A stretch of DNA of 64,000 nucleotides from contig JAEUKI010000079.1 in assembly GCA_016793325.1 (NCBI GenBank), positions 1-64,000 of the forward strand, read 5' to 3'. The stretch comes from Myxococcales bacterium (lineage in GTDB: Bacteria; Myxococcota_A; Polyangia; Polyangiales; Ga0077539). The notes below the pieces were generated by a model. The model was not told the DNA's origin, searched no databases, and saw only the letters and a list, made by a program, of their open reading frames with translations. Shown piece after piece: positions 33,258 through 43,177 of the stretch; position 1 is the first letter of the stretch; the number at the start of each line of letters is the position of its first letter. The position numbers were made by a program, and so were the translations under genes.

Positions 33258-36200
33258 GGCTCGCGGCGAGCGTCGCGATTTCGGCGGCCGAGAGCGCGCG
33301 AGGATAGATCCGAAGCGCGTCGATCGAAGCGTTCGAAGGGCGCTCTGCGCCGCTCGCGCCGAGCGACAGGGCCTCGGCGCTGCGGATCGTCGCGTCTGCA
33401 GCGAGCGTCGAAGTGCCGAGCGGCGCGAAGCCCTGGTCGCTTCCGTCGAGCGCGGCGCGAAGCGTGTTCGACCCGCGGTCGATCACCGCGACGAAATGGT
33501 GCCACGCGCCGGTGGTGGGCGCGGCGCGAGAGAGGCCCGCGGCCTGCACCGCGGCGACGCCGGCGTCCGCTCCGCTGTGCGTAGCGTGCGCGCGAAACAC
33601 CAGCATTCCATCGCGGATCGCGAGGTTGTAGCCCGCGACGTTGGGGCCCGTGGCGCCGTTCGAGACGAGCGTCTGCGTTCCGCTCGTCGACGCGAGGTTG
33701 AACCACACCGAGACCGAGAGGCTGTCGCTTCCCGGGTCGTGGAGGTCTCGCGCGGGGAGCGTCGCGCCGCTGCCGGTGAGCGCGAGCGCGCCGCGCAACG
33801 GAAGCACGCTGGGCTCTGTCTGGAGCTGATTGCTCCCGAGCGAGAGCACGAGGCTCTCGGCACGCGCGCGGCACAGCACGCCCTCTCGCACCGCCCCGTC
33901 CATCGAGCACGAGAGCAGCTCACCCGAGGGCGCTTCCGTGAGCTCCGCGGGACGCACGAAGCCCGGCCCCGAAGGAACACGCACCGCCGCGAATCGCTCG
34001 CTCACGCTACCCGCGCAGTGACTCAGCCGAACGACGCTCTCTTGTTGCCATTGCGCGCCGCGCGGCACTTCGAGGCAGCGCCCCTGATGGTTGATGATCT
34101 GCTCGCTGTCCATGCGCCAGCTCATTTCGGGGCGGGAGGTCACGGCGCCCGCGAAGACCCCGGTGCCCGCGATGGCCGAGGTGCCGCCGGGCGAGGTGAG
34201 CCAATGGTTTTCGCCGTTGATCATCAACGGCCCGAGCATGCGCCACTGTTGTCGCGTCGAGCCATCGCACGGCTGCACGACGATCTGCCGACGATTGCAG
34301 TCGTTGACGCACGAGGGTCTGCGCTGAGCGCCGCCCCACGTGAAGACCATCGGGCACGCAGCGACGCACGTCGCGACGGACTCGGTCGCGACACGCGTCG
34401 CGAGGCAGCGGCCGTCCGCAGAGACGAGCGCCGACGCCCCCATCACCTCGCGGTATCCCTCGCAGGTCGCGTTGACCTTGAGCGAGCGGATCGAGTCGTT
34501 CCATCCGGATGGCATTCTGGCGAGCGAGCCCGTGACCGTGAGGCACGGGCCCTGAAAGTAGGGCTCTTTGTAGAGCGCGAGCGGCATGCCGCCGACGAGC
34601 GCGAGCGACGAGGTGTTTTGCAGGCTGGCCGCGACCATGTTCTCGACGTCTGCGTGGATCGTGACCGCGTTGCCGCGAGAGCCCGTTTCGACGTACAGCG
34701 TCGCCGCCGCGCGCTCGCACGGCCGATCGAGCCGCACCGAAGAGACCCTGTCGTTGCCGGCCGCAGTGTCCGACAGGCGCCGCGTCTCCGCCGTGATCTG
34801 CGTGCACGTCCCGCCGTAGTTCGGCTCGGAGTAGACCGCCAGCCTCGCCCCAGCGTTGACGGCGATCGACGAGGTCTCGCCGTCGAAGCCCGACGAGCCG
34901 AGCTCGGGCAGGTCCACGGCGAGCTCCAGCGCGCGACCCTCGAGGTTGGTGTTTGCAAACAAGCGCGCCCGCGGGCGGCCTGGGCAATACTCTCCGACGC
35001 GCACCGACGACGCGCGGTCGTTGCCGACGCTCAGGTATCGAAACCCGCCGACGTCGCGTTGAAACGTGTCGCACGCGCCCTGAAAGTCGGGCGCGCTGAA
35101 GACGGCCATCGTGCCGCCCACGGGGACGCGCGCGGCCGACGCGCGTTCGTCGAACGAGCCGAGGTTCGGGACGTGATCGCTGACGGCGACCCTCGTGCCG
35201 GTGAAGTTGCTGTGTTCCCACAGCTCGTAGGTCGTCGGAGGGCTCGGGACGCTCACGCTGAGCTGCGCGAGCTCGGCGCCGCACACGCGTTCGACCATGC
35301 CCTCGACGGTCTCGATCGCGCCGGCGATGTTGTAGACCGCCTTCACGGCGCGCGCGATTTTCGTCGCGAGCAGCCGCGACGTGGCGCCCGCGGTCGCGAT
35401 GTCGAGCACGACGCCGAGCGCGACGTCGCCGATGCCTCTGCACACCGCGCCGTTGAACTGCAGCGATCCCCCCGGCTGTTGAAACTGAGGCTTGAGCAGA
35501 CACCGCGTGATCGCCTCGGCTGGTCGAATCGACGCGCGAAGCGCTCCGCACACCGCATCCGCGGGCGGAATCGGGACGAGATTGCACGGCGCCTCGCTCA
35601 TCCCGCGGCGCACGAGGCGATACCAATCGACGGACGAGTCGACGAGGTCGTACACCGCGCCGGGCAGCGAGCACGCGAAGCCCACCGCGATGTTGCGCGC
35701 GCAGTCCGCGCTCGCCGCGCCCATGTTGCTGGTCGAGTACGGAAAGTCCCCGCCAAACGCGAGCGTGAGCACTTGATCACAGCGCATCGACGCGAAGTTC
35801 TGCGCGATGACGGCGCCGTTTTCGTAGGCGTATTGCACGCCGTCGACCACGCCGTTGATCGCCTGCCACGTCACGTCGCCCGCGGCGTTGACCGTGAGAA
35901 CGCCGATGTTCTGCGCTGCGCCGAGGCCGCGGTTGAAGTTGATCGTGAGCACCTCGCCGGTCTGCGAAAACGTCGTCGCGGTGCTGTTCGCGAAGCTCAC
36001 CATGGGGCGCGTTCCGCGACGGACGGCGTAGCGGACGGCGCGTCCGGTCTGGTCCACGACGATGTAGTTCACCGCGCTGCTCGTGCTGTTCCACACGCCG
36101 CGGATCCCGCCCCACACGAGGGACAGGCCGTCGTCCGCGCCGCCGAACGCGCGAACCATCGGAGAGAATGGCTTGCTCTGAGCAGCCGCCTCGCGGTGCA

Positions 36201-36279
36201 CGCCAAGCGTCGCGCCCCCGCACAGCATCGCGACGAGCGTGGCGCGCCTCGCGCCCCGCGGACCCGTAAGTTTCCTCAT
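33250..36279 (-). CDS. Secreted multidomain protein: beta-gamma-crystallin, ricin-B-like and LamG domains
   Basis: The 1009-residue protein has an N-terminal signal peptide ending near REAAAQ (about 34). Residues about 40-370 form an uncharacterised cysteine-containing region. Then come three beta-gamma-crystallin-like Greek-key repeats: YELWEHSNFTGTRVAV, FANTNLEGRALEL, LYVETGSRGNAVTI, each followed by a YSEPNYGGTC-like half. A ricin-type lectin-like region follows (about 630-810, QQWRML, GRCLEVPRGAQW). The C-terminal 160 residues are a LamG/concanavalin-like domain (SLSVSVWFNLAS, WHHFVAVIDRGSNTLRAALD, IDALRIYPRALSAAEIA). It probably binds glycans and calcium outside the cell. GGGAG lies 11 nt before the ATG. 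Confidence 0.87.
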   Translation of the reverse strand: MRKLTGPRGARRATLVAMLCGGATLGVHREAAAQSKPFSPMVRAFGGADDGLSLVWGGIRGVWNSTSSAVNYIVVDQTGRAVRYAVRRGTRPMVSFANSTATTFSQTGEVLTINFNRGLGAAQNIGVLTVNAAGDVTWQAINGVVDGVQYAYENGAVIAQNFASMRCDQVLTLAFGGDFPYSTSNMGAASADCARNIAVGFACSLPGAVYDLVDSSVDWYRLVRRGMSEAPCNLVPIPPADAVCGALRASIRPAEAITRCLLKPQFQQPGGSLQFNGAVCRGIGDVALGVVLDIATAGATSRLLATKIARAVKAVYNIAGAIETVEGMVERVCGAELAQLSVSVPSPPTTYELWEHSNFTGTRVAVSDHVPNLGSFDERASAARVPVGGTMAVFSAPDFQGACDTFQRDVGGFRYLSVGNDRASSVRVGEYCPGRPRARLFANTNLEGRALELAVDLPELGSSGFDGETSSIAVNAGARLAVYSEPNYGGTCTQITAETRRLSDTAAGNDRVSSVRLDRPCERAAATLYVETGSRGNAVTIHADVENMVAASLQNTSSLALVGGMPLALYKEPYFQGPCLTVTGSLARMPSGWNDSIRSLKVNATCEGYREVMGASALVSADGRCLATRVATESVATCVAACPMVFTWGGAQRRPSCVNDCNRRQIVVQPCDGSTRQQWRMLGPLMINGENHWLTSPGGTSAIAGTGVFAGAVTSRPEMSWRMDSEQIINHQGRCLEVPRGAQWQQESVVRLSHCAGSVSERFAAVRVPSGPGFVRPAELTEAPSGELLSCSMDGAVREGVLCRARAESLVLSLGSNQLQTEPSVLPLRGALALTGSGATLPARDLHDPGSDSLSVSVWFNLASTSGTQTLVSNGATGPNVAGYNLAIRDGMLVFRAHATHSGADAGVAAVQAAGLSRAAPTTGAWHHFVAVIDRGSNTLRAALDGSDQGFAPLGTSTLAADATIRSAEALSLGASGAERPSNASIDALRIYPRALSAAEIATLAASRR

Positions 36280-36462
36280 TTGTTCGACGCTCCCGCGGGC
36301 GTCGTCGCGCGCCCGCGCGCCGACTCAGCGCACCCGCGCTCCGGGTCGAGACGCTACGGTCCTACGAGATAACTCGCCATGACTCTGCGGTGAACTCGCG
36401 AACATTCTCGCCTCGCGACCGTCGTTCTCGTGCGTTGCGTGCCCGTCTTCGCGGCCCCGAGC

Positions 36463-37107
36463 TCACGACCACTCGGGCGGAGGCAACGGCCCCGGCGCCA
36501 GCGCGAGCGTCTGGTAGCAGGCGTATTCGGCGCCCGTTTCGTGAGCGACGCAGATACACGCGCGGTTCGGAGAGGACGGATCGTCGCCGCGCCCTTGCCG
36601 CGGCTCGCGACACGGCTGGCCGTCGAGCCCGCCGGCGATGCGCGTGAAGCTCGTGCACGCCCAGCGCGCGACGAGAGCCTCTTCGACGCAGGTGCATTGG
36701 ACGCTCGTGTTTTGCCCGGTGTCGTTGCGGGTCGCGTCGCCTTCGTTGCAAGGCTGTTCGTGAAGGCTCCCTTGCTGCACGTCGAGCGTCGTGCACTGCC
36801 AACGACGGCTTCGAGCAGCGCCCGCCGGCGGGCCCTCTCGCAGGTTCGATCGCGGTCCTTGCTCGCAGCGACACGCGACGAGCTCGCGTCCCTCGAGGCG
36901 GTAGTGCCCTTCGGTGCCTGCGCGACAGAGCCCTCCGCCCTGCGGGGCCTCTGCGATCTGCGGCGTCCGCGCAGCGGCGGTCTGCGATCCCGCGCTCGGG
37001 GGCGCTTGGTTCTGGGCGGTCGACGTCGCGCAGTGGCTCAGCGGGCCGGCCAACGCGCCGAGCGCGAGCGCGCGAGTGATCCGCAGAAAGTGAGGGATTT
37101 CGGCCAT
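36463..37107 (-). CDS. Cys-rich lipoprotein
   Basis: The 214-residue protein starts MAEIPHFLRITRALALGALA, with GPLSHC as lipobox, then a Gln/Ala/Pro linker. The mature domain has about ten cysteines in repeated C-x-C and W-x-C contexts (VACRCEQG, WQCTTLD, VQCTCVEE, RWACTSF, ACICVAHE), indicating several similar disulfide-bonded units. No family is recognised. The start has TACACT ending 8 nt upstream and no ribosome binding site. It is divergent from the AgmX/PglI-type gene. Confidence 0.78.
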   Translation of the reverse strand: MAEIPHFLRITRALALGALAGPLSHCATSTAQNQAPPSAGSQTAAARTPQIAEAPQGGGLCRAGTEGHYRLEGRELVACRCEQGPRSNLREGPPAGAARSRRWQCTTLDVQQGSLHEQPCNEGDATRNDTGQNTSVQCTCVEEALVARWACTSFTRIAGGLDGQPCREPRQGRGDDPSSPNRACICVAHETGAEYACYQTLALAPGPLPPPEWS

Positions 37108-37115
37108 GGATCACC

Positions 37116-37121
37116 AGTGTA
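37116..37121 (-). promoter_or_regulatory. Putative -10 box, leaderless start
   Basis: On the minus strand TACACT ends 8 nt before ATG 37107, with no Shine-Dalgarno sequence between. Confidence 0.5.
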
Positions 37122-37322
37122 CGCGCGACGGGGCAGAACGCTTACGCCATGACGCGGCCGAGCGTCGCGACAGGCGCTCACGCGGCGCGCGCGCCAAGCT
37201 CCTGCTCGCCCGCGTGCTGCCTCGGTGAGCGACCGGCAGCGCGCGCATCGGCGAGGCGCGAGGAGCGGCCTCTCGGTCATCGGCCCGCTGATTCGTGCGT
37301 GATTCGAGCGCGTCCACGGCGC

Positions 37323-37328
37323 TACGCT
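37323..37328 (+). promoter_or_regulatory. Putative -10 box, leaderless start
   Basis: TACGCT ends 6 nt before ATG 37335; no Shine-Dalgarno sequence lies between. Confidence 0.5.
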
Positions 37329-37334
37329 CTCTGC

Positions 37335-37751
37335 ATGTCGATGCCTGCATTCGCTGCTCGTCGCCCTCGCGCGGTCGCCGCGCTCGCGTTCGTCTCGCTC
37401 GGCGCGCTCTCGATCTCGCAGGACGCGCGAGGCCAAGCTTCGCCGGTCCCCGGCCCAACCACCACGCTCGAGCGGCTCAGCACCGCGGACATCCAGCGCG
37501 TGGTCGTCGCGAGGCGGAGCGAGGTCGTCGCGTGCGTCAACGAGCAGCGTCGCGCGGACCCGGGGCGCGCGGGCCGCGTCGTGGTTCGCTTTTCGATCCT
37601 TCCCAGCGGGCGGACGACGGGCGTCACGGTCACCACCGCGGAGACGCGAACGACACGGATGGCCGCGTGCCTGGTGCGAAACATGCGAGGCTGGACGTTT
37701 CCTCGGCATCGCGTGCAAGGGCCGCCCGTCGACTACCCGTTTACGTTTTGA
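37335..37751 (+). CDS. Secreted protein with AgmX/PglI (TonB-like) C-terminal domain
   Basis: The 138-residue protein has a signal peptide (about 1-33, ending near ARGQA). The remainder is one AgmX/PglI C-terminal domain: ADIQRVVVARRSEVVACVNE, then GRVVVRFSILPSGRTTGVTV, ACLVRNMRGWTFPRH and a terminal VDYPFTF. These domains, common in myxobacteria, resemble TonB C-termini and occur in envelope proteins tied to gliding or transport. The isolated, exported version here has no TonB-type membrane anchor other than the signal sequence. Its start is fixed by TACGCT 6 nt upstream; longer frames lack support. Confidence 0.85.
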   Translation: MSMPAFAARRPRAVAALAFVSLGALSISQDARGQASPVPGPTTTLERLSTADIQRVVVARRSEVVACVNEQRRADPGRAGRVVVRFSILPSGRTTGVTVTTAETRTTRMAACLVRNMRGWTFPRHRVQGPPVDYPFTF

Positions 37752-37878
37752 ACGCCGCCGGAAGCCCCCTCGCGGCGCGCGCGATCGAGACGACGTGAAT
37801 CGCTGTAGAGACCGACGATTTGCAGGAGATTTCTCGTCGCACGTGTGACGAGGTTCGCCGCGGGAGCGTCGCGTTCGG

Positions 37879-39471
37879 TCACCGAGGCGGGAGCGTCAGC
37901 GCGCGCACGGCTCCGTCTGGCCCGCGCAGCTCGACGCGCGTGGCGCCCTCGAACGCGTCGATCACGAACACGTTCGCGAGCGCGTTCGGCTCGCCGTCCG
38001 CGATCGCGACGACCGTGGCGACCGCGCGTCCGAGCGCCCTCCCCTCGCTGTTGAAATAGTGTGCGTCGAGCGTCGAGCTCCCGCGCGGGACGCGGTTCGG
38101 GCGCCTCGCGTGCGAGTACGCGAGCGCTCCGTCGCGCCCGAGCGTGGCCACATGAACGAGCGGGTTCGACTCGTCGCTCTCGAGCGCCATGGGGCCCGGT
38201 CGCAGCGCAGACGCCCGCTCGAACAACGCTCGATACGTGTAGTCCGAGAGCCACTGCGGGTCGCAGTAGCCCATGAAATCCGTGGTCGCCGCAGGGTCGA
38301 AGAACGTGTCGCTCCTGGGATCCCAGCCCCACACGCCCAGCGCGGCGCCTCGGTACGGATAGCGCGCGTCCGACCCCGAGGTCGAGCACGGCGCGTGCTC
38401 GCGCCCGAACAAGTGTCCGAGCTCGTGCGCGAACGTCCACGCGGTGTCCTCGCCGGTAAAGCCAACGCCGCTCCCCACGCGAATCGAGGCGTCGGCGATG
38501 TCGCTCACGACGTAGCTCTGGCCCGTGACGCACGAGCGACCGCAGTACGCAGCGCGCGAGACGTCCGGCGCGACGAGCGCGTAGTAGTACACGTCGTCGC
38601 CCGGTCTCTCGCGGTCTCGCAGCGTCTCGAGGACGCCGTTGAGCGAGCCGAAGTTCACGTTGCCCGTGAGCGTCGTCGCTCCAAAATCGATCGGCGCGTG
38701 CACGGTGAAGTCCACCGCGTTGATCGGGTAGAGCGCGACGAGGAGCGAGCGCATCCGCGCGAGCTGTTCGGGGCTCGTGTCGGGCAACCGATTCGATCCG
38801 TCCCGCGTCCAGCGGACAGGAACGAGCGTCACCCGCACCGCACCCGGCGCGCTGTTCGCCGCGAGAGGAGCGGTCGTTCCGTCCCGCGGAGCGCGCGCCG
38901 GCGAGGCGACGGACGGCGACGGCGTCGTCCCCGAGGGATCGAGGACCCGCACGGACCAGCGCGAGTTCGAGCGCACGCGTGACGCATCGACTCGAAATGT
39001 GAACACGGACGCGGGGTCCCCTTCGGTCGACGCACCAGAAATCATCTTGGCGTCGCGCAATACGACGAGCGCGCCAGACCCGTCGTCCCAGAGCAGCTCG
39101 GCGGTGAGCGAGCGCGCTACGAAGCCCGCCGCAGGCGTCACGTAGGCGCGCACAGTCGCGAGGCGATTGGTGATCACCGGGGCGTTGCGCATGCTCGGCA
39201 CAGACACAGCGTCGCCGTCGAAGAGCCCCACGCGGACGCCCTGAAAAACCGCGACCCGCGACACCGCGAGGTTCGTCGCGAGCGCGGGGTTGCTCGGCGC
39301 GTCCGGCCCCACCGGCGCCGCGTCGCTCGCGTCGAGCGAGCGCGCGTCCGTCCCGACAGCGTCCATGTCGATCGCGCCGTCCGCGGGGGCGCCGTCGGGG
39401 TCGATCGGAGCTCCGCACGCAGCCAACGAGAACGAGAGAGCGACGAACGACCGTGACAAAGAAGCGCGCAT
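37879..39471 (-). CDS. Metzincin-type metalloprotease lipoprotein
   Basis: The 530-residue protein starts MRASLSRSFVALSFSLAACG, a lipoprotein signal peptide, followed by an Asp/Ala-rich linker (about 25-65). The C-terminal half holds the metzincin zinc motif HELGHLFGREH and downstream a Met-turn DFMGYCD. Conserved aromatic/Gly-rich segments follow (YPYRGAALGVWGWDPR, WLSDYTYRALFERA). This arrangement is common in myxobacterial surface proteases. It probably degrades external or envelope proteins. The ATG at 39471 has TATCGT ending 10 nt upstream and no Shine-Dalgarno sequence. Confidence 0.87.
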   Translation of the reverse strand: MRASLSRSFVALSFSLAACGAPIDPDGAPADGAIDMDAVGTDARSLDASDAAPVGPDAPSNPALATNLAVSRVAVFQGVRVGLFDGDAVSVPSMRNAPVITNRLATVRAYVTPAAGFVARSLTAELLWDDGSGALVVLRDAKMISGASTEGDPASVFTFRVDASRVRSNSRWSVRVLDPSGTTPSPSVASPARAPRDGTTAPLAANSAPGAVRVTLVPVRWTRDGSNRLPDTSPEQLARMRSLLVALYPINAVDFTVHAPIDFGATTLTGNVNFGSLNGVLETLRDRERPGDDVYYYALVAPDVSRAAYCGRSCVTGQSYVVSDIADASIRVGSGVGFTGEDTAWTFAHELGHLFGREHAPCSTSGSDARYPYRGAALGVWGWDPRSDTFFDPAATTDFMGYCDPQWLSDYTYRALFERASALRPGPMALESDESNPLVHVATLGRDGALAYSHARRPNRVPRGSSTLDAHYFNSEGRALGRAVATVVAIADGEPNALANVFVIDAFEGATRVELRGPDGAVRALTLPPR

Positions 39472-39481
39472 GCGACGGACG

Positions 39482-39487
39482 ACGATA
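39482..39487 (-). promoter_or_regulatory. Putative -10 box of the metzincin gene
   Basis: On the minus strand TATCGT ends 10 nt before ATG 39471. No Shine-Dalgarno sequence is present. Confidence 0.4.
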
Positions 39488-39558
39488 CTCGCAACCGCGC
39501 CCCGAGGTCGCACAGAAGACGCGTCGCCGTATGGGTCGCGCTGCGCGCTTGTCTCCCG

Positions 39559-41487
39559 ATGGGAGTCGCGTACAGCTTGTCGCGCATGAGCTCAGAGGTC
39601 GTCGTGCTCGCGCTCGAAGCGCCGGTATCCGAACCCAAGCGCGTCTGGCGACGTCTGTGGGATCTCTCGTGGCGCGCGGTCTCGATCGACCGAGACCCCG
39701 TCGCGAGCGCCTTCACACGGGAGTACTTCGAAGACCTGCTGCCCGATCAGCAGTCGCACTTGATGGGCGCCGCGAATGACAGGCTCGAATGGAAGTTCTG
39801 GGATTTCGGCGGAGCGTTCTCGCGGCAGATCGGTCCGCTCGCGCATTGGTTCGAGATCGGACTCGCGCGCCAGTACCGCGCCGTCCTGCGCGAGATCGAA
39901 GCCGCGGGTGGGCGCCTCGTCCCATCGGCGCTTCCGCACATCGATCGCGTGTTGCGTCGGCGCGAGAGCCTCGACGCCGAGACGCGCGTTCGACCGATGC
40001 TCGTCGCGCGCGGCTCGCTCTGGTCGATCTTTCGCGAACACGACGGGACGCTGACGATCTCGGGGCTCGACGCGCCGACGGACGAAGAGCGAGAGCGCGC
40101 CGCGCGTCTCTGGAGCAGCGACGAGACCGAAGACCCGATTCACCTCGCCGGACAACGATGGGCGAGCCACAACCGGACAGACCGCCGCGAGTTCGAGCAC
40201 GAGTGGCAGTTGCGACGCGTCACCGAGCTCGATCGAACGCTGCGCGCATCGAACGAAACACCGGACGCCCTGCTCGACGCGATGCTCTGCGCCGTGGACG
40301 ACCCTCGCGTGCGCGACGAGGCCACGGTGCTGCTCGAAAGAAACGTCAGCATCGCTCGCTCCGAAGCGGGTCTCGTCCGCGTCGCGATCCGAATCACGGA
40401 CGAGCGACTGGCCGTGCGAGCCGCCGCCGTCGCGATGCTCGAGCGAGTCGCCAAGAGCGCGACCAGCGCGCAGAAAGGCGCCCTCGTCGAGCTCTACGTT
40501 CGCGTGTTCGAGACCAAGGACCCTCGGTCGATCGAGCGCGTCCTGTCCATCGAGGTCGAAGCAAAGCGCGTCTCGAACGAGCTCCTCGCTGCGGCGCTCG
40601 CGAACGAAGCGATCGTGGCGTCGTCTGCCGTCGCGGCCACGGGCTTGCAGCAGTGGCTCGACGCGCGCATGTCGATCGCGAAGCTCAGCGGCGGCGAGAG
40701 CGAGGAGACGCTCGCGCTCGTTCGCAGCGCCGTTCGCCTGCTCCTTCGGTCTCCCTCGCGCGTGCAGTTCGCCGCGGCGTTGTTCGCTGAACCCGGCCGG
40801 CGGTTGAAGCCCATCGAGACCCTCGCGCGGCACACAGCCCTGAGCGAGCCGCTGCGCGAAGCCGAGTGGCCGTGGAGGCTCGAGTGGGCGCTTCGACACT
40901 GGAGCGAGGTCACGAGCGTCGGAACGACCGAGCGCGACGCAGACGCATGGATCGCTGACGCGCTCGCGCAGCTCCGTCGAGAGAGCAACGCGTGGTTCGA
41001 GTCTCTCGTCGCGACCTGGATCGACGGTGGTCGTGCGAAGAGCGCAGCGCACATCGAGCAGGCGTGGCGCTCGGGCCTCGTGGGCCTGTTGGTCGACGTC
41101 GATCCCGTCGTCGCCGCGCGCGCGTCCGAGGCGCTCCTCGAGGCTTGCCGCAAGCGAGCCAACAAGCGGGCCGAGCCCGCGCAACGGCTCCGCGAGTTCG
41201 GCGCGGTGTCGAGCCTCGGACGCGACGTCATCGCGCGCGTGCGCAACGACACCCACCGCCCCACGGCCGCGCTCGCCGCGTGCGAAGCGGTCGTCGGCGC
41301 GATGGAGCTCATCGCTGTCCCTGCGATCGAGCGATCCGTCGCCGACGCCGGGGCGCGCGAGACGATCGCGGACCTGCAGTCGATGGCCGACGCGTGGGAG
41401 CAGCGAGGCGTCGTCGAAGCAACCGCGCTGCGAGCCCTCGGCGAGCGAATGGCGGCCCGATTCGTCGAAGCACGCAGCGCGGGGTGA
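39559..41487 (+). CDS. Large helical protein, HEAT-like
   Basis: The product has up to 642 residues; an ATG at 39586 (MSSEVVVLALEAP) gives 633 and may be the real start. There is no signal peptide. The protein is strongly helical, with repeated Leu/Ala-rich helix pairs (for example DALLDAMLCAVDDPRVRDEA, RVAIRITDERLAVRAAAVAM, WRSGLVGLLVDVDPVVAARA) like HEAT repeats. HEAT-type proteins are scaffolds for protein interaction. No catalytic motif is visible. It stands divergent from the metzincin gene and convergent with the next lipoprotein. Confidence 0.75.
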   Translation: MGVAYSLSRMSSEVVVLALEAPVSEPKRVWRRLWDLSWRAVSIDRDPVASAFTREYFEDLLPDQQSHLMGAANDRLEWKFWDFGGAFSRQIGPLAHWFEIGLARQYRAVLREIEAAGGRLVPSALPHIDRVLRRRESLDAETRVRPMLVARGSLWSIFREHDGTLTISGLDAPTDEERERAARLWSSDETEDPIHLAGQRWASHNRTDRREFEHEWQLRRVTELDRTLRASNETPDALLDAMLCAVDDPRVRDEATVLLERNVSIARSEAGLVRVAIRITDERLAVRAAAVAMLERVAKSATSAQKGALVELYVRVFETKDPRSIERVLSIEVEAKRVSNELLAAALANEAIVASSAVAATGLQQWLDARMSIAKLSGGESEETLALVRSAVRLLLRSPSRVQFAAALFAEPGRRLKPIETLARHTALSEPLREAEWPWRLEWALRHWSEVTSVGTTERDADAWIADALAQLRRESNAWFESLVATWIDGGRAKSAAHIEQAWRSGLVGLLVDVDPVVAARASEALLEACRKRANKRAEPAQRLREFGAVSSLGRDVIARVRNDTHRPTAALAACEAVVGAMELIAVPAIERSVADAGARETIADLQSMADAWEQRGVVEATALRALGERMAARFVEARSAG

Positions 41488-41578
41488 CCGCTCGATCCGC
41501 GACGCGCGTCGGTTCATCGCGGCGCGTGTCGTGGAGGACGAGACGGCGATCGCGGCGCGTCCATCGTCGGCTCGAGGG

Positions 41579-43177
41579 CTACATCGGGCGCGACGGACCC
41601 ACGACCAACGTCCCGACACCAACGGTCGTGGCGCTGCCGACGGCGCCGATCGACACGATGTTGCCGCTCATGATGGGACCGGGATTGGTGAGTTCGATGG
41701 TCACCGGAGCATCGGAGTTCGTCGCGACGGACTGCGCGCAGCGCCCCAACTCGCAAGACTCGTAGTGCCGCAAGCGCATGTTCGTGCTGCCCGACCGCGT
41801 GAGGGAGACCGTCACGCGCGATCGCCCCTCGACGATCACGTTGTAGTACAGCGAGCGCCCCTCGTCGGTCTCGCAACCCGCGGGAGCCCCGCCGCCGAGC
41901 GACGTGTCGACGGCGGTCTCGCTGCCCGCGGTCAACGGCAACCACGTGCTGCAAGTGCGGTTGCGCGACAAGTCGCTCGTGCTCGTCAGGCTGATCGAGA
42001 ACGCACCGGGCGCGGCAGCGGCGCTGACCGCGATGATTCGCTGCACAGCCTCGGCAGCGAAGTTGTCGACGACGAACGAGACTGCATTGTCGTCCACGGT
42101 CTCGGCGACCGCGTCGCATCGTGAGTTGTTGCACGCTTCGAGCAGCCGCGCGCGAACGTTCGCGGCGCCCTCGCGGCGCAACGTGAAGCGGCCCCGCGTG
42201 TAGGCAGCGAGCGTGACCGAGTAGAAGAGCTGCGCACCGTCCGACGGGGCGCACCTCGGGGTGGTTGTCGCCACGGCGGTGTTGCCTCGGATGCTCGCGC
42301 CGAGCGCGAGCGTCTGCGCAGCTTGGCACGTGAGCGCGGGGGGAGGGATGGGTGTGTTCGATACGTGCGCGATTTGCGCCGTCGTGTCGCGCGATCCAAC
42401 AAGTTCGAGGAGGTAGGTCCTCGGTTGATCGCCTTCGTTGGGGACGACCAGCTCTCGTTGATCCGGCCGCGTCTGCAGCTCGCAGTTGATGCTCGCGCAG
42501 TTGTCGATCACTCGAGCGCCGTATCCGTATGGGGTCCCGTTCAACGCGATACGCGCGACGCTCGCCGCGGGGACAGTGACGGAGTAGTAGAGCGCGAGCG
42601 GATTGAAACACTGTCGAGCGCGCGCTCCCCCGCGAGAGAAATCCGCGGTCTGCGCGGGTGCCGCGACAGTGAGCGGTGTCGGGCTCTCGCACGCGGCCAA
42701 CGGAACGAACGTCATGCCGAACGAAGCCGCGCCGCGAGCGTCCTGCACCACGAGAGCCAGAATCTTCGACTGCGGTGTCGCTGCTTCATTGACGAGGACG
42801 ACACCGGAGAATGGCGTGATCGGCCCGCCTTCGATTTCGACGCGACAGCGGGTGTCGGCGCACGAGTCGAAGCCATAAATTCGCGAGCCGTAGCGAAACG
42901 ACGACGGCGAAGCGACGATCGCCAGCGATCGAGGCGGGATCGTGAGCGAGAAGAAGTTCGATGGGCCGGGCGCGTTCCCCGCGGTGCAAGGATCGTTGTT
43001 CCGTTGAAGCGGCACCACGGTGGTTTCGCCGGCTCGCAGCACCGAAGCGTGTTCACACAAACCGTCGTTGGTCGGAGGCATCGGCATCGGCATCGGCGCA
43101 GCGCACGCAGAGAGAGACGCGAGCGCCGTGACTGCCAACACTCGACCAACGATGGAAGGAAGCAAAGTCGTGGTCAT
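41579..43177 (-). CDS. Lipoprotein with repeated beta domains
   Basis: The 532-residue protein starts MTTTLLPSIVGRVLAVTALA and continues SLSACAAP, a lipoprotein signal peptide with a Pro/Met linker. The mature part consists of about four similar units of roughly 110 residues. Each begins near a Cys (GLCEHAS, AACESPT, LTCQAAQ, RTCSTWL), contains a FFSLTIPP/YYSVTVPA/FYSVTLAA/YYNVIVEG strand, and a second Cys pair near SCADTRC/NCASINC/ACNNSRC/SCELGRC. These internal repeats resemble pre-peptidase C-terminal-like beta sandwiches that bind surface ligands. No enzyme domain is present. The start is set by the signal peptide; no ribosome binding site is obvious. Confidence 0.82.
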   Translation of the reverse strand: MTTTLLPSIVGRVLAVTALASLSACAAPMPMPMPPTNDGLCEHASVLRAGETTVVPLQRNNDPCTAGNAPGPSNFFSLTIPPRSLAIVASPSSFRYGSRIYGFDSCADTRCRVEIEGGPITPFSGVVLVNEAATPQSKILALVVQDARGAASFGMTFVPLAACESPTPLTVAAPAQTADFSRGGARARQCFNPLALYYSVTVPAASVARIALNGTPYGYGARVIDNCASINCELQTRPDQRELVVPNEGDQPRTYLLELVGSRDTTAQIAHVSNTPIPPPALTCQAAQTLALGASIRGNTAVATTTPRCAPSDGAQLFYSVTLAAYTRGRFTLRREGAANVRARLLEACNNSRCDAVAETVDDNAVSFVVDNFAAEAVQRIIAVSAAAAPGAFSISLTSTSDLSRNRTCSTWLPLTAGSETAVDTSLGGGAPAGCETDEGRSLYYNVIVEGRSRVTVSLTRSGSTNMRLRHYESCELGRCAQSVATNSDAPVTIELTNPGPIMSGNIVSIGAVGSATTVGVGTLVVGPSRPM

